DNA of 11,240 nt. Origin: Collinsella sp. (lineage in GTDB: Bacteria > Actinomycetota > Coriobacteriia > Coriobacteriales > Coriobacteriaceae). Within the stretch, counting starts at the first letter, position 1. The number at the start of each line of letters is the position of its first letter. The DNA lies in assembly GCA_019425005.1 (NCBI GenBank), contig JAHYYK010000018.1:1-11240 (forward strand), in the 5' to 3' direction. This document shows, piece by piece, positions 1 through 6,169 of the stretch. The notes below the pieces were generated by a model. It worked only from the letters and a program-made list of their open reading frames with translations. It did not search any database and was not told the origin of the DNA. The position numbers and the translations under genes were made by a program.

Positions 1-135
1 CAGAATTCGGCGCTGCTCGGCACGATGCAGCGGGCCAACTGTCTACTGCGTATTGACGAAGGACCGTGCGAGCTCAAGGCGGGAGATGTCGTGGACGTTG
101 TTCGCGTCGACCTGCCCGAGGGCGCCGTGTTGTAG
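1..135 (+). CDS. moeA: Molybdopterin molybdenumtransferase MoeA, C-terminal end (partial)
   Basis: Only the last 44 codons are present, open at the left edge in frame 1 and ending in TAG at 133-135. The peptide has the layout of MoeA C-terminal domain IV: a segment NSALLGTMQRANCLLRI followed by a Gly-Asp turn (LKAGDVVDVV). This matches the family pattern of a Ser/Met-rich loop, an R-A-N-G/C stretch and a KAG-D/E-V-V ending. MoeA inserts molybdate into adenylylated molybdopterin in the cytoplasm, the step after MogA. The TAG lies within the Shine-Dalgarno region of the next gene, a mogA/moaB homologue, so the two are almost certainly co-transcribed. The identification rests on a short tail plus context, and another protein with a MoeA-like C-terminal domain cannot be excluded. 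Confidence 0.72.
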   Translation, partial: QNSALLGTMQRANCLLRIDEGPCELKAGDVVDVVRVDLPEGAVL

Positions 136-140
136 GAGGA
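134..140 (+). promoter_or_regulatory. Ribosome binding site deciding the mogA start
   Basis: AGGAGGA at 134-140 overlaps the moeA stop codon and lies 5 nt before the ATG at 146. It rules out the more upstream in-frame start at 53, which lies inside moeA, and the out-of-frame ATG at 141. The overlap suggests translational coupling with moeA. Confidence 0.85.
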
Positions 141-145
141 ATGCT

Positions 146-625
146 ATGGAGTTGAAGATTTCGATTGTGACGTGCTCGGATACGCGCGATCTTGCCCAGG
201 ACGAGGCCGGAGCCGCACTCGAGGAACTTATCGAGGCACAGGGCTGGACGGTCGCCTCACATGTGGTCGTGCGCGATGACGTCAGCGAGATTGGTGATGC
301 CATTGTGGAAGCCGCCGATGAGTGCCACGCCCATGTCGTGCTCACCTGCGGCGGCACGGGGCTTTCGATGCGCGATGTGACGCCCGAGGCGACGCGTGCC
401 GTCTGCGATCGCGACGTGCCGGGTATTGCCGAGGCGATCCGTGCGTACTCGATGACCAAGACGCGCCGCGCCATGCTCTCGCGCGCCGCGTGCATGCAGC
501 GTGGGCATACGCTTGTCATCAACTTTCCGGGATCCACGAAAGCGGCCCGCGAAAGCTGGGAGGCCGTGAGCGATCAACTGGAGCATGCGGCCCAAATGAC
601 GGCGGGCGGCGGGCACGCCAAATAA
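146..625 (+). CDS. mogA: Molybdopterin adenylyltransferase, MogA/MoaB family
   Basis: A 159-residue protein, close to the usual size of single-domain MogA/MoaB proteins. The family binds molybdopterin and adenylylates it with ATP, giving MPT-AMP for MoeA. Visible motifs are LTCGGTGLSMRDVTPEA (about 66-82), which carries the Gly-rich TGGTG-type loop and the conserved Asp-Val-Thr-Pro, and NFPGSTKAARES (about 126-137), matching the family's N-L-P-G-S-P-K-A segment. The ATG at 146 was chosen because of the perfect Shine-Dalgarno at 134-140. The gene follows moeA directly and ends 13 nt before a strong terminator, so it is the last gene of a molybdenum cofactor operon. MogA and MoaB cannot be separated from sequence alone; the symbol is for the family. 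Confidence 0.9.
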   Translation: MELKISIVTCSDTRDLAQDEAGAALEELIEAQGWTVASHVVVRDDVSEIGDAIVEAADECHAHVVLTCGGTGLSMRDVTPEATRAVCDRDVPGIAEAIRAYSMTKTRRAMLSRAACMQRGHTLVINFPGSTKAARESWEAVSDQLEHAAQMTAGGGHAK

Positions 626-638
626 TCGCACTACCTGC

Positions 639-672
639 GGCGGAGCGACTTTACGAGTCGCTCCGCCTTTTT
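639..672 (+). terminator. Rho-independent terminator after mogA
   Basis: A perfect 12-bp GC-rich stem (639-650 pairs with 656-667) with a 5-nt loop TTACG, followed directly by five T (668-672). This is a textbook intrinsic terminator. It separates the moeA-mogA transcript from modABC. Confidence 0.95.
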
Positions 673-718
673 ATGCAGCGACAGCGCGGAACGTCCTGAG
701 ACTATCGGCAAAAGAAAA

Positions 719-785
719 TTATCAGACGAGAAATCTTTATCACTTACATTATTCGCGTGAAAGTATAATCTGATTGCAGATTATA
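719..785 (+). promoter_or_regulatory. modA promoter region with inverted-repeat operator over the -10
   Basis: This AT-rich stretch in a GC-rich window contains a consensus -10 hexamer TATAAT at 764-769. The hexamer lies within a perfect 9-bp inverted repeat, TATAATCTG (764-772) and CAGATTATA (777-785), with spacer ATTG. No good -35 is evident; CTTACA at 743-748 would leave a 15-nt spacer. Two TTATCA words lie upstream, at 719-724 (as TTATCAGAC) and 737-742. An operator covering the -10 is what a repressor of molybdate uptake would use, but the sequence does not obviously match the E. coli ModE site, so the regulator is unknown. Confidence 0.6.
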
Positions 786-829
786 GCTCGCGGTGGGGTA
801 CCCGGGCACAAGGTCCGAAAGGGTTGAAT

Positions 830-1702
830 ATGTTCGATATGGTTTCTCGCCGCGGATTCGTCTCGCTTTCTGCTGTCGCCGCTGCCGGCCTTGGTCTTGC
901 CGGCTGCTCGGGCAGCAAGACGTCCGAGCCGGCCGGATCCGATGCCGGTTCTGCCAAGGCATCTTCCAAGAAGGCTGTCGAGCTGCAGGTCTTTGCCGCC
1001 AACTCGCTCGAGAAGGCTCTGCCCGAGGTCCAAGAGCTCTACACCGACCAGACCGGCACCACGTTTGCAGACACGCAGTTTAAGGCGTCTGGCGACCTTG
1101 TCGAGCAGATGCGCGCCGGCGCCACGGTCGACGTGCTCATCACCGCCTCCAAAGGCACCATGGACGACGCCGAGGCCGCCGAGCTCGTCGATGCCGACAC
1201 CCGTGAGGATATGTTCGTCAACGACCTTGTGATCATTCGTGCTGAGGGTTCCGACACCAAGATCGAGGCCATCGCCAACGTCGCGAATCTGGACGGCAAG
1301 ATCGCCATCGGCGACGCCAAGACCGTCCCCGCCGGCAAGTACGCCAACCAGGCCTTAGCTTCTGTGGGTCTCTACACCGGCACCGAGGGCGACGACGGCG
1401 AGTATGCACCCGAGCTTGCCGACAAGGTGGCCCTGGCCGACAAGGTCGGCACCGCTGCGTCTTACGTCTCTACGGGCGACTGCGTGGCCGGTTTTGTCTA
1501 CAGCTCCGATATCTTCCGCTATGACGGCATCGAGGAGGCCTTTGTGTGTCCCGAGGACTCGCATAAGCCCATCGTGTATCCGGGTGCCGTTGCCGAGAGC
1601 TCCGAGCACGCCGACAAGGCCAAGGCGTTCATCGACTTCTGCCTGACCAACAAGAAGGCCCAGAAGATTTGGGCTAAGTACGGCTTTGAGCTTTCCGAGT
1701 AG
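830..1702 (+). CDS. modA: Molybdate ABC transporter substrate-binding lipoprotein ModA
   Basis: A 290-residue periplasmic-type binding protein that captures molybdate (probably also tungstate) outside the membrane and delivers it to ModBC. The N-terminus has a twin-arginine motif SRRGFV (Arg7-Arg8), a hydrophobic segment and a lipobox LAGC with the lipidated Cys at 26, so it is a Tat-exported lipoprotein. A Ser/Ala/Lys-rich linker runs to about residue 48. The mature domain shows ModA landmarks: FAANSL near its start, KASGDLVEQM, an IGDAKTVPAGKYANQAL segment matching the family's GDPxxVPAGxYA, and VYSSD near the C-terminal lobe. Start choice: GAAAGGG at 817-823 suits ATG 830; an in-frame TTG at 824 would add two residues. 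modB follows after 68 nt. Confidence 0.93.
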   Translation: MFDMVSRRGFVSLSAVAAAGLGLAGCSGSKTSEPAGSDAGSAKASSKKAVELQVFAANSLEKALPEVQELYTDQTGTTFADTQFKASGDLVEQMRAGATVDVLITASKGTMDDAEAAELVDADTREDMFVNDLVIIRAEGSDTKIEAIANVANLDGKIAIGDAKTVPAGKYANQALASVGLYTGTEGDDGEYAPELADKVALADKVGTAASYVSTGDCVAGFVYSSDIFRYDGIEEAFVCPEDSHKPIVYPGAVAESSEHADKAKAFIDFCLTNKKAQKIWAKYGFELSE

Positions 1703-1770
1703 TGCGGCTTGGCGCGATAATTCCATCGTTTTGTGTTTCACTCCGTCCTTGTATTCGCTTGGAGCTTTTC

Positions 1771-3213
1771 GTGCTTAATAGATTCCGCATGCTTGTCGCC
1801 TGTGCTTTGACCTTCGCGCTTTGCTGGGTGCCGGGATTTGCGTTTGCTGGGGTCGCTGAGGACGGGGCCCAGGTTGCTGCGACCGCTCATGGGCTTTCCT
1901 ATGGGATCGAGGGTTTTGAGCGGTTGGCCAAGGGGACCGCTCGTGCCATGGAGGGCCAGCCTGAGGGCTATCGGTTTCCCGTTGACGAGGACGTGGACCT
2001 TGTAGTGGCGCCCGCTGCCGATCGCGTTGTGGTGTGGATATCGCCCAAGGCAGTCGAGAAGTATGGTTTGGATCCGCAGGACAACGAGTGCGTATCGGGT
2101 CTCAAGGCTCTCGTCTGTGAGCTCGACAGCGCAAACTGCATGGGAGGTGCGCAGCTGGGGGACGTGGATCTTCCTTGGTATGTCACGGCGGAAACAACGT
2201 TTGATGCCGGCGGGTATACCTATGGCTTTGATGTGCGTGGTGCGGATGGGGACCGCTATGTGGTGATTGCGTCAGCCTCGGGTGATGCCAAGGGCGGCGC
2301 GCGTTGGCTTGATAGCGCTCAAATGGTAGAAGCATCGTCTGTCGTGTTGCGGGATGAGCAGGGGCCCTTGGCCTCTCTGGCCTCCTTTTTGGGCAACATC
2401 GACTATCGCCCGTTTTGGGTGTCTATCAAAACGAGCGGCCTTGCCCTGCTGATCTCCTTTGCGCTGGGCCTGTTTGCCGCATGGAAGACCATGGGTACGA
2501 CGAGCCGCGTGAAGGGCCTACTCGACTCGGTCTTTACCATCCCGATGGTGCTGCCTCCCACGGTGTGTGGCTTTCTGCTCCTCATGCTGTTTGGCCGCTC
2601 AACCGGGGTTGGCCAGTGGCTTATTGCACACAGTATCTCGATCGTCTTTACGTGGCCCGCGGCGGTGATATCTGCCGTGGTGGTGTCGTTTCCCCTGGTC
2701 TACCGTACGGCACTCGGAGCCTTCGAGAGCCTTGACACGCAGATGCTCGATGCGGCGCGAACCCTGGGATGGTCCGAGCGTCGCATCTTTACCAAGCTTA
2801 TGATGCCGCTTGGCTGGCCCTCGATTGCCGCCGGCACGGTGCTCGCCTTTGCCCGCGCGATGGGCGAGTTTGGTTGCACGCTGTTCTTTGCAGGCAACTA
2901 TGCCGGCATTACGCAGACCATTCCCATTGCGATTTACTTTGAGTGGATGGGCGGTAACACGTCGGTGGCCCTCTTTTGGGTCGCCGTCGTGATCGTGTTT
3001 AGTTTCCTGGTCATCCTGTTTATCAATATGTACACCGCTCATTCGCAAAAGTATCGCGAGCGGGGCCTTTCCTGTGTGGAGCGCAAGCGGATCAAAGATC
3101 TTGCCGGACAGGGCGATTCGCTCGACCCGGCGGGCGGCGATGCCTTGCGTATCGATCGCGAGGCGCTGGCCGAGCTCATGCGCGATGATGCCGCTTTGCA
3201 GGGAGGTCGATAG
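1771..3213 (+). CDS. modB: Molybdate ABC transporter permease ModB with long N-terminal extracytoplasmic region
   Basis: A 480-residue protein, about twice the usual ModB length of roughly 220-270. Residues about 215-420 are the permease: several hydrophobic segments, the PMVLPPTVCGF motif typical of ModB/CysT permeases, and a cytoplasmic EAA loop DAARTLGWSERRIFTKLMMP (about 327-346) that contacts ModC. Before this come a signal-peptide-like hydrophobic stretch (about 7-27, ending AFA-G) and about 185 polar residues with three cysteines and no family I recognise. A charged cytoplasmic tail follows (about 421-480). The GTG at 1771 was chosen because GGAG lies at 1761-1764; the frame is open back to GTG 1702 but has no ribosome site there. 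The tail ends 3 nt before modC. Confidence 0.9.
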   Translation: MLNRFRMLVACALTFALCWVPGFAFAGVAEDGAQVAATAHGLSYGIEGFERLAKGTARAMEGQPEGYRFPVDEDVDLVVAPAADRVVVWISPKAVEKYGLDPQDNECVSGLKALVCELDSANCMGGAQLGDVDLPWYVTAETTFDAGGYTYGFDVRGADGDRYVVIASASGDAKGGARWLDSAQMVEASSVVLRDEQGPLASLASFLGNIDYRPFWVSIKTSGLALLISFALGLFAAWKTMGTTSRVKGLLDSVFTIPMVLPPTVCGFLLLMLFGRSTGVGQWLIAHSISIVFTWPAAVISAVVVSFPLVYRTALGAFESLDTQMLDAARTLGWSERRIFTKLMMPLGWPSIAAGTVLAFARAMGEFGCTLFFAGNYAGITQTIPIAIYFEWMGGNTSVALFWVAVVIVFSFLVILFINMYTAHSQKYRERGLSCVERKRIKDLAGQGDSLDPAGGDALRIDREALAELMRDDAALQGGR

Positions 3214-3216
3214 GCC

Positions 3217-4287
3217 ATGTCGCTCGTTCTGGATATCAAAAAGCGCTATCCCGGCTTTACCCTCGACATTCAGCTCGATGCCGGCGAGGAGCGTGTGGCG
3301 CTGCTCGGCGCCTCCGGATGCGGCAAGAGCTGCACCTTGCGCTGTATTGCCGGCGTGGAGACGCCCGACGAGGGCAAGATCGTCGTCAACGGCGTAACCT
3401 TCTTTGACTCGGTGGCGGGCATCAATCTGTCGCCCCAGGAGCGCAAGTGCGCCCTGATGTTTCAAAACTATCAGCTGTTCCCTAATATGACGGTGGCCGA
3501 TAACGTGTGCGCCGGCGTTGAGGGTGCAGGCGACGCCGCGGCGCGTAGGCAACTTGCCGAGCGCTACCTGGGTATCTTTGGACTGGCCGATTTTGCCGAC
3601 CGCTATCCCGCGCGTCTCTCGGGCGGCCAGCAGCAGCGTGTGGCGCTTGCTCGCATGGTGGCGGCACACCCGGGCATTTTTATGTTCGATGAGCCCATGA
3701 GTGCGCTCGACGCGTATCTCAAGAGCGCGCTTGAGCAGAACATGCTCGACCTGTTCGACGTCTGTAATCGTACCGTGCTCTACGTGAGCCACGATATTGA
3801 CGAGGCATGCCGCCTGTGCGAGCGCATTTGCGTGATGCATAACGGACATGTGGAGGAGATCGGCTCCGTCGAGGACGTGGTCCGCCGGCCGCAAACCTTG
3901 GCTGCGCTGCGCCTGACGGGCTGCAAGAATACGAGCCGCGCGCGCAAGATCGGGCTTCAGGAAGTTGAGGCCCTGGACTGGGGCATGACCTTCAACGTGG
4001 GCCGTGAGGTTCCCGATAACGTGGCGTACCTGGGTATTCGTGCGAGCTACTTTCATGTGGACAACCGTGCCGAGCGGGGTCGCAACAGCTATGACCTGCA
4101 CGTGGCCCGAGTGAGCGATTCGCGTTTTGAGCGCCTGGTGCTGCTGGACGTGCCGCGTGCCGATGCGCCGACGCGCCTGCAGTGGAAGGTCAACAAAGTG
4201 GGCATACCTGTCGACGAGCTGCCGCAAGCAGGCGAGACGCTGCGCATGCATTTTGATGCCAGCAGGATCCATTTGGTTTGTCGTTAA
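3217..4287 (+). CDS. modC: Molybdate ABC transporter ATP-binding protein ModC
   Basis: A 356-residue cytoplasmic ATPase that powers molybdate import through ModB. All ABC motifs are intact: Walker A GASGCGKS (31-38), Q-loop Gln83 in MFQNYQLFPNMT, signature LSGGQ (134-138), Walker B FMFDEP (Asp158, Glu159), D-loop SALD and switch His192. Residues beyond about 240 form a C-terminal region in the position of the molybdate-sensing (TOBE/Mop-like) domain of ModC, though its sequence is too diverged for me to prove that fold. A GGGAGG at 3201-3206 precedes the ATG, and only 3 nt separate the modB stop from this start. The substrate call rests on ModA and ModB; a tungstate preference is possible. 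Confidence 0.93.
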   Translation: MSLVLDIKKRYPGFTLDIQLDAGEERVALLGASGCGKSCTLRCIAGVETPDEGKIVVNGVTFFDSVAGINLSPQERKCALMFQNYQLFPNMTVADNVCAGVEGAGDAAARRQLAERYLGIFGLADFADRYPARLSGGQQQRVALARMVAAHPGIFMFDEPMSALDAYLKSALEQNMLDLFDVCNRTVLYVSHDIDEACRLCERICVMHNGHVEEIGSVEDVVRRPQTLAALRLTGCKNTSRARKIGLQEVEALDWGMTFNVGREVPDNVAYLGIRASYFHVDNRAERGRNSYDLHVARVSDSRFERLVLLDVPRADAPTRLQWKVNKVGIPVDELPQAGETLRMHFDASRIHLVCR

Positions 4288-4300
4288 TTCGGTGGGCGAT

Positions 4301-4334
4301 GCGGGCGAGGAGGTAGTCCTCGACCGCTTTGTTT
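4301..4334 (+). terminator. Probable intrinsic terminator after modC
   Basis: GCGG (4301-4304) and CGAGGA (4306-4311) pair with TCCTCG (4317-4322) and CCGC (4324-4327), leaving one G/A mismatch and a 5-nt loop. The T-rich run TTTGTTT follows (4328-4334). It lies 13 nt after the modC stop, as expected for the end of modABC. It is weaker than the mogA terminator because of the mismatch and the interrupted T run. Confidence 0.65.
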
Positions 4335-4370
4335 CCACTTTACCGCTCGCCGATTTCTATATAACAAAAT

Positions 4371-4397
4371 CTTATCAATCTGATAATTATTTATCAG
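4371..4397. promoter_or_regulatory. AT-rich operator-like inverted repeats upstream of the 4733 gene
   Basis: Three alternating half sites are visible: TTATCA (4372-4377), TGATAA (4381-4386) and TTATCA (4391-4396). They form a 6-bp palindrome with a 3-nt spacer and an overlapping perfect 7-bp palindrome, CTGATAA (4380-4386) and TTATCAG (4391-4397), with a 4-nt spacer. The words AATCTGAT (4377-4384) and TTATCAGAC (4391-4399) also occur in the modA promoter region. A transcription factor site is likely, but no regulator is encoded in the window and no clear promoter hexamers are placed around it. Confidence 0.45.
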
Positions 4398-4504
4398 ACA
4401 GCGAGGTGTTCGCATCCCGCAGCTGTCGTACGCGTGTCGGCGGTATTCGTCTGGACGACGACCGTTGATATAGTTGACCTCAACTTGTAAAGGAGGGTGC
4501 GCAC

Positions 4505-4573
4505 ATGCCGCAGACGACATACATTCGCCGCGTTGCCGCGCGTGCCCTATACATGGCTCGGAGTCGCATATGA
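4505..4573 (+). CDS. Possible 22-residue leader peptide
   Basis: ATG at 4505 lies 8 nt after the strong Shine-Dalgarno AAAGGAGG (4490-4497), one of the best ribosome sites in the window, yet it opens a frame of only 22 codons ending in TGA at 4571-4573. The peptide is basic (five Arg) and matches nothing I know. Its stop overlaps (ATGA) the start of a second small frame that runs into the 4733 gene. It could be a translated leader that couples or attenuates downstream expression, or it could be chance. The ribosome site is the only real evidence. Confidence 0.3.
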   Translation: MPQTTYIRRVAARALYMARSRI

Positions 4574-4732
4574 GCAGGTATGTTCACGGTTCCGGGAGAG
4601 ACGACGCACAACTAAATAACCGACCGCAAAGCAGGTTCCCTAAAATTCCGGGTTTGAGCACGGCCGGGCAATCGCCGTCCGTCGTGCATCGATACCGCTG
4701 TTATCCGTTTTTGGTTCGAGAGGGGAACCGTT

Positions 4733-6016
4733 ATGGCTGAAGAATTTGATTTCCACCCGATGTGGGAGAGCCTCGGCATGAATCTTGCCGACCACGATAT
4801 GCTGCTGGGCGCCGTGGGCCAGATGTACGGGGACATGTTCCTGTCGCAGAAGAACCGCCCCAAGTCCACGTCCTACTTGGACTTTGTGGCCACCAACATC
4901 CATAGCGGCCGCATTAAGGAGATGCTCGACAAAAAGGAGGCTGGCGAGGCCACCAAAATCGTGGGCTCGTTCTGCGTGTACGTGCCCGAGGAGATTGTGC
5001 TCGCCTGCGACGGTATTCCCGTGGGCCTGTGCTCGGGTGCCGATTGGGCAACCGATAAGGTCGAGGAGCATCTGCCGCGCAACACCTGCCCGCTTATCAA
5101 GAGCTTTGCCGGCTTTAAGCTGGGCGAGGTCTGCCCCTACATTGAGTCGAGTGACTTGGTGGTAGGCGAGAACACCTGCGATGGCAAGAAGAAGGCCTAC
5201 GAGTTTTTTGCCACGCAAAAGAACATGTACGTCATGGATATTCCCAACGTACACGACGAGTCGACGCTCGTGACCTGGAAGGCCGAGGTCAAGAAGCTCG
5301 CCGCCAAGATCGAGGAAGAGTGCGGCGTCACGATTACGCCTGAGCGTCTGAAGGCTGCCATCCACGCCGTCAATGAGAAGCGTCGCGCCCTGCAGCGCCT
5401 CGCTGCCACGCGCGCTGCCGACCCTGCGCCCATCAGCGGTCTTGACAGCCTGCTGACCGTTCAGGCCGCCTTTATGGACGACACGCCACGTCTGACCGGA
5501 GCCATTAACGATATGGCGGCCGAGTGTGAGCAGCGTGTCGAGGCCGGAGAGGGCGTGGCGCCCAAGGGGACTAAGCGCATCCTGTACACCGGTACGCCCA
5601 TGGCCGTGCCCAACTGGAAGCTGTTCAACCTCATCGAGAAGGCCGGCGGCGTTGTGGTCGGCGAGGAGTCCTGCACGGGCTCGCGCTACTACAAGGACTT
5701 GGTCGATGAGTCCGGTGAGACGGTTGACGAGATGCTCGATGCCATCGCCGAGCGCTACTTTAAGATCAACTGTGCCGTCTTTACGCCCAACGACCAGCGT
5801 ATGAAGGACATTGTCCAGATGGCCAAGGACCTGCATGCCGACGGCATCGTCGACGTGGCCCTGCAGTTCTGCACGCTCTACGAGATGGAGTCGTTTGCCG
5901 TGGAGAAGGCCGCCGAGGAGGCCGGCATTCCGTTTATGCACATCACGACCGACTATGCCGGCGAGGACGCAGGCCAATTGCAGACGCGCATCGAAGCTTT
6001 CTTGGAAACCATTTAG
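4733..6016 (+). CDS. 2-hydroxyacyl-CoA dehydratase / double-cubane-cluster family protein, paralogue 1
   Basis: A 427-residue cytoplasmic protein of the HgdB/YjiM-like superfamily. Members hold oxygen-sensitive iron-sulfur clusters reduced by a dedicated ATP-hydrolysing activase, and either dehydrate 2-hydroxyacyl-CoA or, in double-cubane-cluster proteins (DCCP), reduce small molecules at an [8Fe-9S] cluster. Cysteines shared with its neighbour are 81, 100, 119 (NTCPLIKS), 134, 149 (GENTCDGKKK), 314 (ESCTG), 347 and 380. Eight exceeds the three ligands of an ordinary dehydratase subunit and is enough for the six of a DCCP. Compared with paralogue 2 it has 39 extra N-terminal residues. Start: ATG 4733 after GAGAGGGG. 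The substrate is unknown. The activase two genes downstream is its likely electron donor. Confidence 0.85.
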   Translation: MAEEFDFHPMWESLGMNLADHDMLLGAVGQMYGDMFLSQKNRPKSTSYLDFVATNIHSGRIKEMLDKKEAGEATKIVGSFCVYVPEEIVLACDGIPVGLCSGADWATDKVEEHLPRNTCPLIKSFAGFKLGEVCPYIESSDLVVGENTCDGKKKAYEFFATQKNMYVMDIPNVHDESTLVTWKAEVKKLAAKIEEECGVTITPERLKAAIHAVNEKRRALQRLAATRAADPAPISGLDSLLTVQAAFMDDTPRLTGAINDMAAECEQRVEAGEGVAPKGTKRILYTGTPMAVPNWKLFNLIEKAGGVVVGEESCTGSRYYKDLVDESGETVDEMLDAIAERYFKINCAVFTPNDQRMKDIVQMAKDLHADGIVDVALQFCTLYEMESFAVEKAAEEAGIPFMHITTDYAGEDAGQLQTRIEAFLETI

Positions 6017-6030
6017 GACTATACGCCCCG

Positions 6031-6133
6031 ACGGCTTCCCCAAGCACCCGATCTTGCCGTTCAAACCGTCGCTTGCTACCAAAGTATGCGGCGCTCATCT
6101 TTCACGGCAACCTCGGGTACCTGGGAAAGCCGT
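6031..6133. repeat. Imperfect palindromic repeat element, copy 1
   Basis: A long inverted repeat fills the gap between the two paralogues. The arms 6031-6060 and 6104-6133 pair at 25 of 30 positions, with a smaller inner hairpin near 6075-6089 (GC-TAC/GTA-TGC). The core 6045-6120 aligns along its length with 7343-7421 after the second paralogue, including the shared words CTTGC, AACC and CTCGGG. No T run follows, so it is not a standard terminator. It looks like a dispersed palindromic (REP/BIME-like) element. Confidence 0.6.
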
Positions 6134-6169
6134 TTCCTTGGTTGGTTAAAAGGTTTGTTAAGGAGTTAT

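Larger units (their letters stand above)
4288..4732. other. Intergenic region between modC and the dehydratase-like pair
   Basis: 445 bp without a convincing gene. It starts with the modC terminator and continues into an AT-rich patch with nested inverted repeats (4371-4397). Next comes a small perfect inverted repeat AGTTGA-CC-TCAACT (4472-4485), directly before a strong Shine-Dalgarno (4490-4497) and two tiny overlapping ORFs that lead into the next gene. A 5-bp hairpin GGTTC/GAACC (4713-4717 with 4725-4729) holds the ribosome binding site of the 4733 gene in its loop. I recognise no known riboswitch, tRNA or terminator other than the one after modC. The long leader would fit regulation at the RNA level, but that is inference. 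Confidence 0.6.

Noticed and set aside
1702..1770. modB starting at GTG 1702, overlapping the modA stop
   Set aside because: The extra 23 residues have no ribosome site and would spoil the signal-peptide-like N-terminus; GTG 1771 has GGAG 6 nt upstream.
2599..4338. A 579-codon open frame on the - strand across modB and modC
   Set aside because: It is antisense to two genes with intact ABC transporter motifs. Long antisense frames are common opposite GC-rich genes with strong codon bias, and the translation has no recognisable motif.
4351..4371. A ModE-like half site around CTATATAAC
   Set aside because: Only one partial half site is present, without the opposite half at the expected spacing.
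4640..6082. A 480-codon open frame on the - strand opposite dehydratase-like paralogue 1
   Set aside because: Same cause: mirror of a well-supported + strand gene, with no motifs and no ribosome site that stands out.
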